Shown here piece by piece: positions 1-6,378 of a stretch of 35,774 nt of DNA. Made by a program: the position numbers and the translations under genes. Source of the DNA: a virus; the IMG/VR virus record IMGVR_UViG_3300031576_000194, positions 1-35,774 of that record; one strand, 5' to 3'. Below the pieces are notes generated by a model. The model did not search any database and was not told the origin of the DNA. It saw only the letters and a list, made by a program, of their open reading frames with translations. How positions within the stretch are numbered: the stretch's first letter is position 1; each line of letters begins with the position of its first letter.

Positions 1-590
1 TTGGCCCCGCTCAGGTTGGCCCCGCTCAGGTTGGCCCCGCTCAGGTCGGCCCTGCTCAGGTTGGCCCCGCTCAGGTTGTCATCGCTCAGGTCGGCCTGGC
101 GCAGGTCGGCCCCGCTCAGGTTGGCCCCGCTCAGGTCGGCCTCGCTCAGGTTGGCCCAGCGCAGGTTGGCCCCGCTCAGGTTGGCCCCGCTCAGGTCGGC
201 CCTGCTCAGGTTGGCCCCGCTCAGGTTGTCATCGCTCAGGTCGGCCTGGCGCAGGTCGACCCCGCTCAGGTTGGCCCCGCTCAGGTCGGCCAGAGTCTCA
301 TTCTCATTCAGCCAGCAAATCACGCGCGCTTTCTCCGCGCGCGCGCCGCGCTTGCCAACTACAACCTTACCTGACAGCCATACCTCGGCTAGTGCGCCTA
401 CATAATTAGCCAGCTGGCTATCCTGGCTGTTGAAGAGAGCATAGATGCCTGTTTCATTTTCATTGTGCGGCGGATTCGCATCGAGGACGAATGTGCCGTC
501 CTCGATCCGCCATTCATCCCCGCGATTCGGGGATGAAACGCGCTCCCCGCGCGGGGTCTGGATGCGGATAAGTCTCTTATAGGCTCTCAC
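1..590 (-). CDS. Pentapeptide-repeat protein with N-terminal phage domain, partial (runs off window start)
   Basis: The frame opens with GTG at 590, which overlaps the stop of the upstream small gene as GTGA and has a GAGGA Shine-Dalgarno just before it. About 98 residues of a globular N-terminal region come first, including [18 protein letters not shown] and [19 protein letters not shown]. Then follow consecutive A(D/N)LSGA-type pentapeptide repeats, which in known proteins fold as a right-handed quadrilateral beta-helix. No stop is reached by base 1. The probable C-terminus (IMPDGKRHE, stop) is at the other end of the window, 35745-35774. Pentapeptide proteins can mimic DNA and inhibit gyrase or restriction systems, but nothing here fixes the role. 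A paralogue lies at 35060-35416. Confidence 0.8.
   Translation of the reverse strand, partial: MRAYKRLIRIQTPRGERVSSPNRGDEWRIEDGTFVLDANPPHNENETGIYALFNSQDSQLANYVGALAEVWLSGKVVVGKRGARAEKARVICWLNENETLADLSGANLSGVDLRQADLSDDNLSGANLSRADLSGANLSGANLRWANLSEADLSGANLSGADLRQADLSDDNLSGANLSRADLSGANLSGANLSGA
12..290. repeat. 150-bp higher-order tandem repeat inside pentapeptide gene
   Basis: On top of the 15-bp pentapeptide unit there is a second-order period of 150 bp, or ten pentapeptides. Bases 12-140 match 162-290 with a single mismatch (109 versus 259). The near identity indicates a recent in-frame duplication of a 50-residue block. Confidence 0.85.
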
Positions 591-736
591 CGTTTTTCCT
601 CCTCGATCGGCAATTCAGCCGGCTGCTCGGCCGGCAATGGAAAGGGCCAGGGAATCCTCTGCTCGTCCGGCATGGGAAATGGCCATGGAAGAATATCCGG
701 TTCATTTACAATTTCAGTTACTTTTCCTATATCCAT
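587..736 (-). CDS. Small proline/tryptophan-rich protein with duplicated PWPFP motif
   Basis: A 49-residue protein. The start at 736 is chosen because a GAGGAG ribosome-binding site lies about 8 bases upstream; a longer reading from 778 lacks one. The stop overlaps the start of the pentapeptide-repeat gene (GTGA), so the two are probably coupled. The sequence holds two near-identical segments, [11 protein letters not shown] and [12 protein letters not shown], followed by an acidic-basic tail (IEEEKR). I recognise no family. Repeated aromatic-proline cores are seen in short linear binding motifs and in some modified-peptide precursors, but no modification enzyme is visible nearby. Confidence 0.6.
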   Translation of the reverse strand: MDIGKVTEIVNEPDILPWPFPMPDEQRIPWPFPLPAEQPAELPIEEEKR

Positions 737-797
737 TCTAAGGTCTCCTCTCATCGGGTGAACTCCCCTGCTCAGCATACCCCGCTCACCCAGTTGC

Positions 798-840
798 CTG
801 CGGCTGATATGCCCATCCGCGCGGATGGCAGGAGCCGCAG
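798..840. other. Nested inverted repeat (cruciform-like element)
   Basis: An outer 8-bp inverted repeat (798-805 with 833-840, CTGCGGCT/AGCCGCAG) encloses a perfect 16-bp palindrome at 813-828 (CCATCCGC/GCGGATGG). It lies in the gap between two leftward genes. No T-run follows on the minus strand, so a simple intrinsic terminator is unlikely. An RNA-processing or protein-binding site is possible. Confidence 0.5.
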
Positions 841-848
841 ATTAAAAT

Positions 849-1163
849 CTAATATCCATATCGGCTCCAGGCCGCCTCATCCTGCGCGGCCTGGCGACCT
901 GCGCGCTCCTCAGCATCGAGCGCGGCGAATTTCAACATTATCGCATCGATGATCGGCGTCGGCGTCTGGACGCGCCATTCGGCGGCCAATTGCTCGATAC
1001 TGGCCGGCCCATTCCAGCAGACGCGATGGAACATGATCCAATCCGTGATCATGTCCACATCGCCACCGGTCCGGTCGGCGATCGACTGAGCCGCAGCATT
1101 TATCTTGCGATAAGTTTGCTGCGACCAGCAGGCACGAAGCACATCGCGATATTTCAATTTCAT
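849..1163 (-). CDS. Hypothetical phage protein, 104 aa
   Basis: The ATG at 1163 is preceded by AGGAGAGGATAGG, a good ribosome-binding site. The protein is predicted to be mostly helical and soluble, with no membrane segment or recognised motif. It contains DMITDWIMFHRVCW and an Ala/Glu-rich C-terminus (LDAEERAGRQAAQDEAA). It is the first leftward gene from the divergent control region, so it may be early expressed. A TATAAT-like -10 on the minus strand at 1222-1227 could serve it, but I see no good -35. Confidence 0.65.
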   Translation of the reverse strand: MKLKYRDVLRACWSQQTYRKINAAAQSIADRTGGDVDMITDWIMFHRVCWNGPASIEQLAAEWRVQTPTPIIDAIMLKFAALDAEERAGRQAAQDEAAWSRYGY

Positions 1164-1281
1164 CCTATCTATCCTCTCCTGCTTTGAGTGTGTGATTCAT
1201 GCTCTTCATTCTATGCCTTCTATTATATGGATTTCCGGCCGCGTATCTACTGTACTTTAGTCCTAGTAGAAAAATGTAGAA

Positions 1282-1309
1282 TTGACAGAATCCAGATAGG
1301 TGGTAGAAT
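1282..1309 (+). promoter_or_regulatory. Sigma70-type promoter with phased AGAAT direct repeats
   Basis: TTGACA (1282-1287), a 16-base spacer and TAGAAT (1304-1309), about 17 bases before the start codon of the RHH-like gene. Three AGAAT copies begin at 1278, 1287 and 1305, with spacings of 9 and 18. This is a layout expected for a ribbon-helix-helix operator, so autoregulation is likely but inferred. Confidence 0.6.
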
Positions 1310-1325
1310 CCAGGCGGGGGAAATA

Positions 1326-1514
1326 ATGATGAAGCAGAAAGACAAATTACCTGATCGTAGCATCAAGGTAGATTGGCGAACGCACCGCCGTCTCAAGCTG
1401 GAATCGGCGCGCAGCGGCATGTCCATCGGCCGGCTCATCGCCGAATGGGCGAAGCATTTCAGCCGTTCCCGCCGTAACGGGAATCAGGGCCAGGGCAATG
1501 AGCAAACACAATGA
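1326..1514 (+). CDS. Ribbon-helix-helix-like small DNA-binding protein
   Basis: A 62-residue basic protein. Two adjacent ATG codons (1326, 1329) follow a GGCGGGGG Shine-Dalgarno. The core reads DRSIKVDWRTHRRLKLESARSG then MSIGRLIAEWAKHF: a short beta-strand-like stretch followed by two helices, as in Arc/MetJ/CopG-type repressors, which bind DNA as dimers. The C-terminal tail is basic and polar. It is first in the rightward operon, directly behind a promoter with phased repeats. The family assignment is by pattern only; a generic small DNA-binding protein is the alternative. Confidence 0.6.
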   Translation: MMKQKDKLPDRSIKVDWRTHRRLKLESARSGMSIGRLIAEWAKHFSRSRRNGNQGQGNEQTQ

Positions 1515-1596
1515 GCGCGACTACATCATCGCCATTCTCATTCTGCTCATTACGATTCTGATTCTTATCATCCTGCCTTACCTGCCGATCCGCTGA
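1498..1596 (+). CDS. Single-pass membrane microprotein, 32 aa
   Basis: Starts at an ATG inside the end of the RHH-like gene and ends before the next gene. MSKHNERDY is followed by about 19 strongly hydrophobic residues (IIAILILLITILILIILPY), a typical single transmembrane helix. The Shine-Dalgarno is weak (AGGGC), so expression would rely on coupling to the upstream gene. Function unknown. Confidence 0.5.
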   Translation: MSKHNERDYIIAILILLITILILIILPYLPIR

Positions 1597-1612
1597 AGGT
1601 GAAAGCGCCGTT

Positions 1613-2218
1613 GTGAGCATTTGGGACAATTTGAGCGCCGGGCTGGGCGTGCTGCTCCAGGTCGGCGAATTGATCGCCATGATTGCCGCCATCGTGTGGT
1701 TCGTCAAGCGGCTCACGCTGCTGGATGCCGATATCCGAGATCGCGCCACGCACGAGCCGCGCGTCGAGGCGCTACCGGGTGTCGGCTTCGTCGTGATGGC
1801 GGCTGAGCCGTGCGGCCTGTTCCGCTGGCGCTGCGAGACGCGCGTCCATCGCCTGAGCCAGCCGCCGCCGGAATCGCAGATCGGCGTTGCCGCCTACACC
1901 GTGAACGGCAAGCCGGCCGGCAACGTGATCCGCGCCGACCCGCGCCGCGATCACGCAATTGAAGTGCTGTTGCAGACGCGGGCGCACGCCGACTATGGCG
2001 ATCGATCGGACAGGCTGATCGCCGCCAATAAGTTCAGCGGATCGACCGATACTTGGGAATCGGGCACGCGCTACCTAGAGGAACGTTATAGCGCGTTCGC
2101 GAAGCTCGGCGTGGGCACGTTCTGCGGCCCGGATCACCCGACCGTGACACACCTGCTGCGGGTGGTAATGGGAGCCCCACTGCCCCGGCCGGATGGGAAT
2201 GGCAGGGTAGGGGGGTAA
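1613..2218 (+). CDS. Membrane-anchored hypothetical protein, 201 aa
   Basis: Starts with GTG at 1613, preceded by AAGGTG. Residues about 8-30 (LGVLLQVGELIAMIAAIVWFVKRL) form one transmembrane helix. The remainder is a soluble domain rich in Arg, Pro and Trp, with the segments RWRCETRVHRLSQPPPES and EVLLQTRAHADYGDRSD. I do not recognise it. It lies 16 bases after the small membrane protein and follows it in the rightward operon. Confidence 0.6.
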   Translation: MSIWDNLSAGLGVLLQVGELIAMIAAIVWFVKRLTLLDADIRDRATHEPRVEALPGVGFVVMAAEPCGLFRWRCETRVHRLSQPPPESQIGVAAYTVNGKPAGNVIRADPRRDHAIEVLLQTRAHADYGDRSDRLIAANKFSGSTDTWESGTRYLEERYSAFAKLGVGTFCGPDHPTVTHLLRVVMGAPLPRPDGNGRVGG

Positions 2219-2266
2219 TGCGGAATAACACGGAATAATGCCCGGAACATCGAATGGCAGGGTAGG
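2197..2266 (+). repeat. 15-bp direct repeat pair flanking 40 bp
   Basis: GAATGGCAGGGTAGG occurs at 2197-2211 and 2252-2266. The spacer also contains two CGGAATAA words. The first copy spans the 3' end and stop of the preceding gene. This looks like a partial tandem duplication between two genes. Confidence 0.6.
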
Positions 2267-2339
2267 AGGATCGAGAATCGCCGCCACACATGCCGTCCAA
2301 CGCCTGGACAGCGGCATTTCAGCCATCGGGAGGCAAAAC

Positions 2340-2711
2340 ATGAGTAGCACTGCGAGGAGCCTGCTTCGCGCTCAAAATCACCTGAAAAGCCTGTATCGCG
2401 AATCGCGCGATCATAAGAAAAATGGGAAACCATCGTGGCACTATGTCGCGTTGAAAATGGGGCTATCGGTGGGCACTGTCATTCGCGTCATTAAAGGCAT
2501 CGAGCCGAAATCGGCGCGCATCCGCCACGCGCTCAGCCTACCCGTTTACGAAACCATCCCCGCCTGCATGATATGCGGGCGAGTGCATCTGAATCCATCA
2601 AAGGTTTGCCCAATACGCAATCGCGAACGACGCTATCGCCGGATGCCGATTGCGGAACTGCCGACTCGCGTGCTGGCCTGGAAGCTGCGCCACCGCGAGG
2701 AGACACTTTGA
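2340..2711 (+). CDS. Putative HTH and zinc-finger-like DNA-binding protein, 123 aa
   Basis: The start at 2340 is chosen for its GGGAGG ribosome-binding site; a longer reading from 2238 lacks one. Residues about 25-55 (WHYVALKMGLSVGTVIRVIKGIEP) look like a helix-turn-helix. A C-x2-C-x8-C cluster follows (CMICGRVHLNPSKVC), and then a basic C-terminus. It is probably a small phage DNA-binding protein. Its stop overlaps a TTG start of a possible 24-residue ORF. Confidence 0.6.
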   Translation: MSSTARSLLRAQNHLKSLYRESRDHKKNGKPSWHYVALKMGLSVGTVIRVIKGIEPKSARIRHALSLPVYETIPACMICGRVHLNPSKVCPIRNRERRYRRMPIAELPTRVLAWKLRHREETL

Positions 2712-2782
2712 ATCGTGATCTGTGGTCGATGCCTGTCGGCAAATTGGCGCGTCGGCTGCGCGAACGCACAGAAATCACTTAA
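2708..2782 (+). CDS. Possible 24-aa basic microprotein
   Basis: The TTG start overlaps the upstream stop (TTGA) and is preceded by GAGGAG at 5 bases, which is optimal. The product (MNRDLWSMPVGKLARRLRERTEIT) is a short basic amphipathic helix. Support is only the ribosome-binding site and the coupling; it could be chance. Confidence 0.3.
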   Translation: MNRDLWSMPVGKLARRLRERTEIT

Positions 2783-2904
2783 TCTACATTCTGTCACATA
2801 TCCCCGTGCAATGTTGCTCAATCATTGCATTGCCGCTCAGGGTGGGTCACGGCGGCTTATTGGCCCAGTACCTATTTCCTATGCCAACTGGTACTCAGGT
2901 CCTA

Positions 2905-2933
2905 TTCACAATGGCATGGATTATCTGTAAAAT
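2905..2933 (+). promoter_or_regulatory. Sigma70-type promoter
   Basis: TTCACA (2905-2910), a 17-base spacer and TAAAAT (2928-2933). It lies in the 175-base gap 2783-2957, about 25 bases upstream of the start codon at 2958, so it would drive the second rightward group. The rest of the gap shows no other feature. Confidence 0.5.
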
Positions 2934-2957
2934 GGAGGCAAGATAGGGAGAGCAAAA

Positions 2958-3173
2958 ATGATTAAGATTAGATGTTTGAGATGTGGAAACGAAATCACAG
3001 AGGCGGATGAAGCCTCCGGAAATTACCACGAGTCAACAACTCTCCCCGGAGAGTATCGTCATCTGCACTGCCCAGCGACACAACCACAACCGCAAAATGA
3101 GATGCGCTCAATTTTGAATAGTAATGATAAACCATCACACACCAATCCGGCCGCATGGATAGTAAAGAAATAG
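2958..3173 (+). CDS. Small zinc-ribbon-like protein, 71 aa
   Basis: ATG at 2958 with a GGGAGAG ribosome-binding site. The N-terminus has C-L-R-C-G-N and, about 28 residues later, H-L-H-C, a plausible four-ligand zinc site. The C-terminal half is polar and probably disordered. Not recognised; many phages carry such small zinc-binding proteins. Confidence 0.6.
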   Translation: MIKIRCLRCGNEITEADEASGNYHESTTLPGEYRHLHCPATQPQPQNEMRSILNSNDKPSHTNPAAWIVKK

Positions 3174-3240
3174 AGGAAAAAACACGGATACCAAGATTGC
3201 CAAGATCGAGAGGCTCGCATGGATGCGCTGATTTTTGAAG

Positions 3241-3390
3241 ATGAGAATAATGAGGAGCAGGGGCAGCTGCGTCCGCCTCTGCCATCCCAACGGTCATTAC
3301 GGCGGTGAGTATCCACGCCATTGGACATTTGAGCAGTGCACAAATGAGGTATACGCCTATGTCACGCTGCTCGAACAATTGCGAATGTAG
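3241..3390 (+). CDS. Possible 49-aa Cys/His/aromatic protein
   Basis: The reading has protein-like composition (CHPNGHYGGEYPRHWTFEQC then VYAYVTLLEQLRM), ending at TAG 3388-3390. The start is uncertain: ATG 3241 or 3250, or TTG 3235. Two other short frames overlap it, a 29-residue ORF at 3219-3308 with GAGAGG upstream and a 27-residue ORF near 3154-3237. At most some of these are real. I favour this one for its aromatic and cysteine pattern. Confidence 0.4.
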   Translation: MRIMRSRGSCVRLCHPNGHYGGEYPRHWTFEQCTNEVYAYVTLLEQLRM

Positions 3391-3401
3391 GCAAGATTGA
3401 A

Positions 3402-3788
3402 ATGAAAATCAGATCGATCATCGGAAGCGAATCTCACACCACATCGTGCTACTGGGCATCTCTGAGTATGAATGGCTCGAAGCTTACCCACAGAGAGGCT
3501 GCCAGCAAAGAGTGGCTCAGCAATTACGGGGACAAACATGCCAGCTGGTGCGAATGCTATTTTGATATTCCCGACGGAGCCACACTGGAGTGGGAAAGCG
3601 GCTCGAACACGGGGAATCGTGGGGCGAACCGGACGAGGATCAATCGTACCTATCGCACCGATGCCTCTGCCGAGGTTGTGATCGTGGATGGCTGTGGACA
3701 AGGAACGTTGGAGGGCCGCCTGGTTCTTGTCGGGGACAAGAACGCGGAGGATTCGGAACGCCATGAATCCATGAGGGATCAATTGTAG
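3402..3788 (+). CDS. Hypothetical protein, 128 aa
   Basis: ATG at 3402 follows the previous stop by 11 bases, with a weak AAGATTGAA upstream. The sequence is soluble and polar with aromatic-rich segments (ASWCECYFDIPDGATLEWESG) and predicted beta-strands (AEVVIVDG, GRLVLVGDK). No membrane segment. It lies in the rightward accessory operon. Family unknown. Confidence 0.6.
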   Translation: MKIRSIIGSESHTTSCYWASLSMNGSKLTHREAASKEWLSNYGDKHASWCECYFDIPDGATLEWESGSNTGNRGANRTRINRTYRTDASAEVVIVDGCGQGTLEGRLVLVGDKNAEDSERHESMRDQL

Positions 3789-3858
3789 TATTATCCATTC
3801 AAGTTGCGGTGCAGGACTGGCCGCCGGGTGCGCCCGTCACAGCACAGGAGGTGAAACC

Positions 3859-4143
3859 ATGAGAGGAAAACTCATCTCGTACTACGACGATAAGCAGAAC
3901 GTCGTCTTCGCCGTTGAATTTCCCGAAGGTCAAGCAGACTCGATCAAGTTCCCCCGTCGCGGGAATCAGGTAAAGGTTGCGGAGAAGTGGGTCTCTTACG
4001 AGGAAGCCGTGGTTGTGCTCAGCCTTGACGCTGATGGTCGGCTTTTGAAGGTTGCGGAGAAGTGGGTCTCTCACGAGAAAGCCGAGGCGTATGCCCGAAA
4101 GGTATTACGCTTCGATTGGAACCCGTTCAAGCCGACCACCTGA
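3859..4143 (+). CDS. Hypothetical protein with internal duplication and captured antisense segment
   Basis: ATG at 3859 has a near-perfect AGGAGGTG ribosome-binding site. The N-terminus is strand-rich (KLISYYDDKQNVVFAVEFPEG). The phrase KVAEKWVS(Y/H)E(E/K)A occurs twice, 25 codons apart. Between the copies lies VVLSLDADGRLLK, whose 38 bases (4012-4049) are identical to 34320-34357, where they are read from the other strand in a different gene. The protein therefore seems to have been lengthened by template switching. Its C-terminus (NPFKPTT) stops at 4143. A proline-rich open frame continues in another phase to about 4339, which may be a frameshifted tail. It is the last rightward gene and faces the tail operon. 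Confidence 0.65.
   Translation: MRGKLISYYDDKQNVVFAVEFPEGQADSIKFPRRGNQVKVAEKWVSYEEAVVVLSLDADGRLLKVAEKWVSHEKAEAYARKVLRFDWNPFKPTT
3973..4071 (+). repeat. 24-bp direct repeat bracketing the inserted segment
   Basis: AAGGTTGCGGAGAAGTGG plus GTCTCT at 3973-3996 recurs at 4048-4071, a 75-bp in-frame period. The second copy starts within the last two bases of the 38-bp foreign segment. Confidence 0.85.
4012..4049 (+). repeat. 38-bp dispersed repeat, copy 1
   Basis: Identical to 34320-34357 in the same window orientation. The host genes run in opposite directions, so the two copies are translated from opposite strands. Confidence 0.9.
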
Positions 4144-4332
4144 CCATACGACTACCCCGAACACCCCCGCCGCGCCGCCTATCACGCCGTCGCCGGCTGC
4201 GCCTGTATCCCCCGGCGCGAGCCAACACGATCCGATTCCGGCTGATCCGGACTCGCTGTTGGGCCACGCTCAGCGCGAACATAGCAAAAATCGGTCGGAT
4301 AGGTCGAAGGGCTGCCGCGCTCAGCGCGCACT

Positions 4333-6357
4333 TCATTGATCATAAGCACTCGCCACAACCGCCGACAGATCAATTGGCCGACCGAGCGTCAGCGAAATCG
4401 TCTCACTGGCGTCGTCGTATTCCGTGCGCTGGATCAGGAATGTGAAGCCGCCGCTGGTCTCATCCCCGAAGTCGGCCAGGAAATCCGTGACCTTTAATCG
4501 CTTGCCGGAGCGCACCTGGCTGGCCGGCACGGTCTGCCCGTTCTTATCCAACACAAATCCCAGGACTGGCACGGGTCCCTCTACGTAGTATTGCAATTTC
4601 TTCAATTGATTCAAAATCGTGTTGCCGTAATCGTCCCCAGCTGTAACGGTTGTGATGCCCGATCCGGCGCGCGTGACCAACGCTCTATCGAGATATTTGT
4701 TAGCCAGCGTCGTATCACGCGCGGCGTTGCTCCACTGCTCGCGTCCGCGATCATCGCGGAACACAACCATCACCCACGTCTTCAATGTGTCTGTGAAGGC
4801 CGATGCCACCAGACGGCCACCGCGCAGATTCTGATCAGTGATGCTCAGCACATAATCATAATCCGTCAAGGCTGGCTGCTGCTCGTAGTAGATCACCGGC
4901 TTCGTTTCACCGGCTATCGCTTCCGATTCGCGCACACCCACCGAATACGCCGCATTGGTCGCTGAGAATTTCGCCACGCGCGTCATGAATGCGCCGATGC
5001 TCTCACTCAGATCATCTTGCGTCAGTCCAGCCGCTTCCATGTCGAATGTATTCGCGCCAATCAATGCCACACTGGTGGAAAATATGACTGTCGGCGCACC
5101 TTGATCCAGGTAGTCGATGCACGCCTTGAGAATATCCTCAACCGTCGTCGTAATGACGCCGCTGCCATTCTCACACAGCACGCGCAGATTCGTGATTTCC
5201 CCATAAATGCCGCTCCCCGTCGGCCTCTGCGTGGCGCGCGCGTACAGCCTGAATTCAATTCGCGCCGCCGACGTGCCGAGCGTGATGTCCTGCGATCCCG
5301 TGCCGGTCGTCGTCGTATTCCACAGCGATATAGCGTTCGTCAGATCGTACAATTGGAATTCCCACGCTTGTAATTCGCCAGTATAAATCTCATTGATGAT
5401 AATATTAGCTGTCAGATTCGCCGATACCGACATCCGAATCCAATACATGCGCGTCGATCCCAATAGCGTGTCCGGATCCCAGTCTGCCGGTATGGTGAAC
5501 GAAACAACTCCATCTTGTGCCCAAGTTTTACTTGCGAGAGAGGTGCCATCTGTCATACCTGGCACTGCACCCCAGACTGTCCCATTGTGATATTCCACTG
5601 TCAGCGTTGAAACATTGGCATTGACTGTCGCGCCGAAATCGAAACGCGCTCGATTCCACGTCTCTCTTGATCCAACGTAAAAGAATTGGCCGGTATTGAA
5701 TGTAATGGTGATGCTGGTAGCCGCGTTTCCATCGTAGGCATTCGTCTGATCGACTAAGCCGTCATTTTTCACCCCGTCCGGCGTCGATTCGTCGATTTCG
5801 GAGAAATCGAAATCGAACTTCACGCGCTTGGCATTGCTGCCCGCGTTGCTATCCCAACGCAGACGCGCGACGTCGCCGTTCGTCCACTGCTCGCGTTTCG
5901 GCTCCAGCCGCAGCCGATCCGTGCGGTCGAAGTGGCATCGATCGTTCGCCGACAAATCGAGTTGATCCCAAACGCCGAAAATATGCGAACCAAAGCGGCG
6001 GTCGATCCAGCGGTTGTATTTGTAACGATTGAACATCAGCGCAACATAGCCGAGGCAGTGTGCCTCGACCTGCTCGCGCTGGCCGAAATCGTAGGTGATA
6101 TCGGCGATCCAGCCCTCCCACACCAGTATCAGTCCATTACGGATGACGACGCGCTGCGCGTGTTTGAACGGCAGCGCGCGCGTCACGTCGCGCGGCACGA
6201 CGAACGAGGCATCGGCATAGATGCCGCCGGGATAGACAGTTGAAAAGCGGATGGATTCAGCCAGGGCCAATTCGTTACCAGGATCGATGATGCGCGTTGA
6301 ACCGCTTGAATATATTTCGACTGACAGATTATTGTAACCTGTGCGCTCAACAATCAT
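4333..6357 (-). CDS. Tail-tip / baseplate hub-like protein, 674 aa
   Basis: The last gene of the late block. The N-terminal about 130 residues (LAESIRFSTVYPGGIYADASFVVPRD then ALPFKHAQRVVIRNGLILVWEGWI) resemble the first domain of siphovirus tail-associated hub proteins, which sit below the distal tail protein. The middle is beta-rich and may contain a galactose-binding-like jelly roll (residues about 170-350: WNRARFDFGATVNANVSTLTVEYHNG). The C-terminus (DFLADFGDETSGGFTFLIQRTEYDDASETISLTLGRP) resembles hub C-terminal regions. Its position after tape measure and Dit-like genes supports this. ATG at 6357 with GAAGCAG upstream. No peptidase motif seen. Confidence 0.65.
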   Translation of the reverse strand: MIVERTGYNNLSVEIYSSGSTRIIDPGNELALAESIRFSTVYPGGIYADASFVVPRDVTRALPFKHAQRVVIRNGLILVWEGWIADITYDFGQREQVEAHCLGYVALMFNRYKYNRWIDRRFGSHIFGVWDQLDLSANDRCHFDRTDRLRLEPKREQWTNGDVARLRWDSNAGSNAKRVKFDFDFSEIDESTPDGVKNDGLVDQTNAYDGNAATSITITFNTGQFFYVGSRETWNRARFDFGATVNANVSTLTVEYHNGTVWGAVPGMTDGTSLASKTWAQDGVVSFTIPADWDPDTLLGSTRMYWIRMSVSANLTANIIINEIYTGELQAWEFQLYDLTNAISLWNTTTTGTGSQDITLGTSAARIEFRLYARATQRPTGSGIYGEITNLRVLCENGSGVITTTVEDILKACIDYLDQGAPTVIFSTSVALIGANTFDMEAAGLTQDDLSESIGAFMTRVAKFSATNAAYSVGVRESEAIAGETKPVIYYEQQPALTDYDYVLSITDQNLRGGRLVASAFTDTLKTWVMVVFRDDRGREQWSNAARDTTLANKYLDRALVTRAGSGITTVTAGDDYGNTILNQLKKLQYYVEGPVPVLGFVLDKNGQTVPASQVRSGKRLKVTDFLADFGDETSGGFTFLIQRTEYDDASETISLTLGRPIDLSAVVASAYDQ

Positions 6358-6378
6358 TATCTGCTTCGCAGGAGAACA

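Noticed and set aside
1-405. Plus-strand open frame rich in APLRLAPLR repeats
   Set aside because: It is the antisense shadow of the pentapeptide repeats; the minus strand carries the coherent protein with a start, ribosome-binding site and N-terminal domain. The same holds for the plus frames at 34952-35486.
2722-2946. Plus-strand frames in the 2712-2957 gap
   Set aside because: They run through a promoter-like sequence and have no good start signal; only the 24-residue TTG ORF has a ribosome-binding site.
4062-4445. Plus-strand Arg/Pro-rich frame
   Set aside because: Runs into the opposite-strand tail gene and has no ribosome-binding site; codon pattern looks like a shadow.
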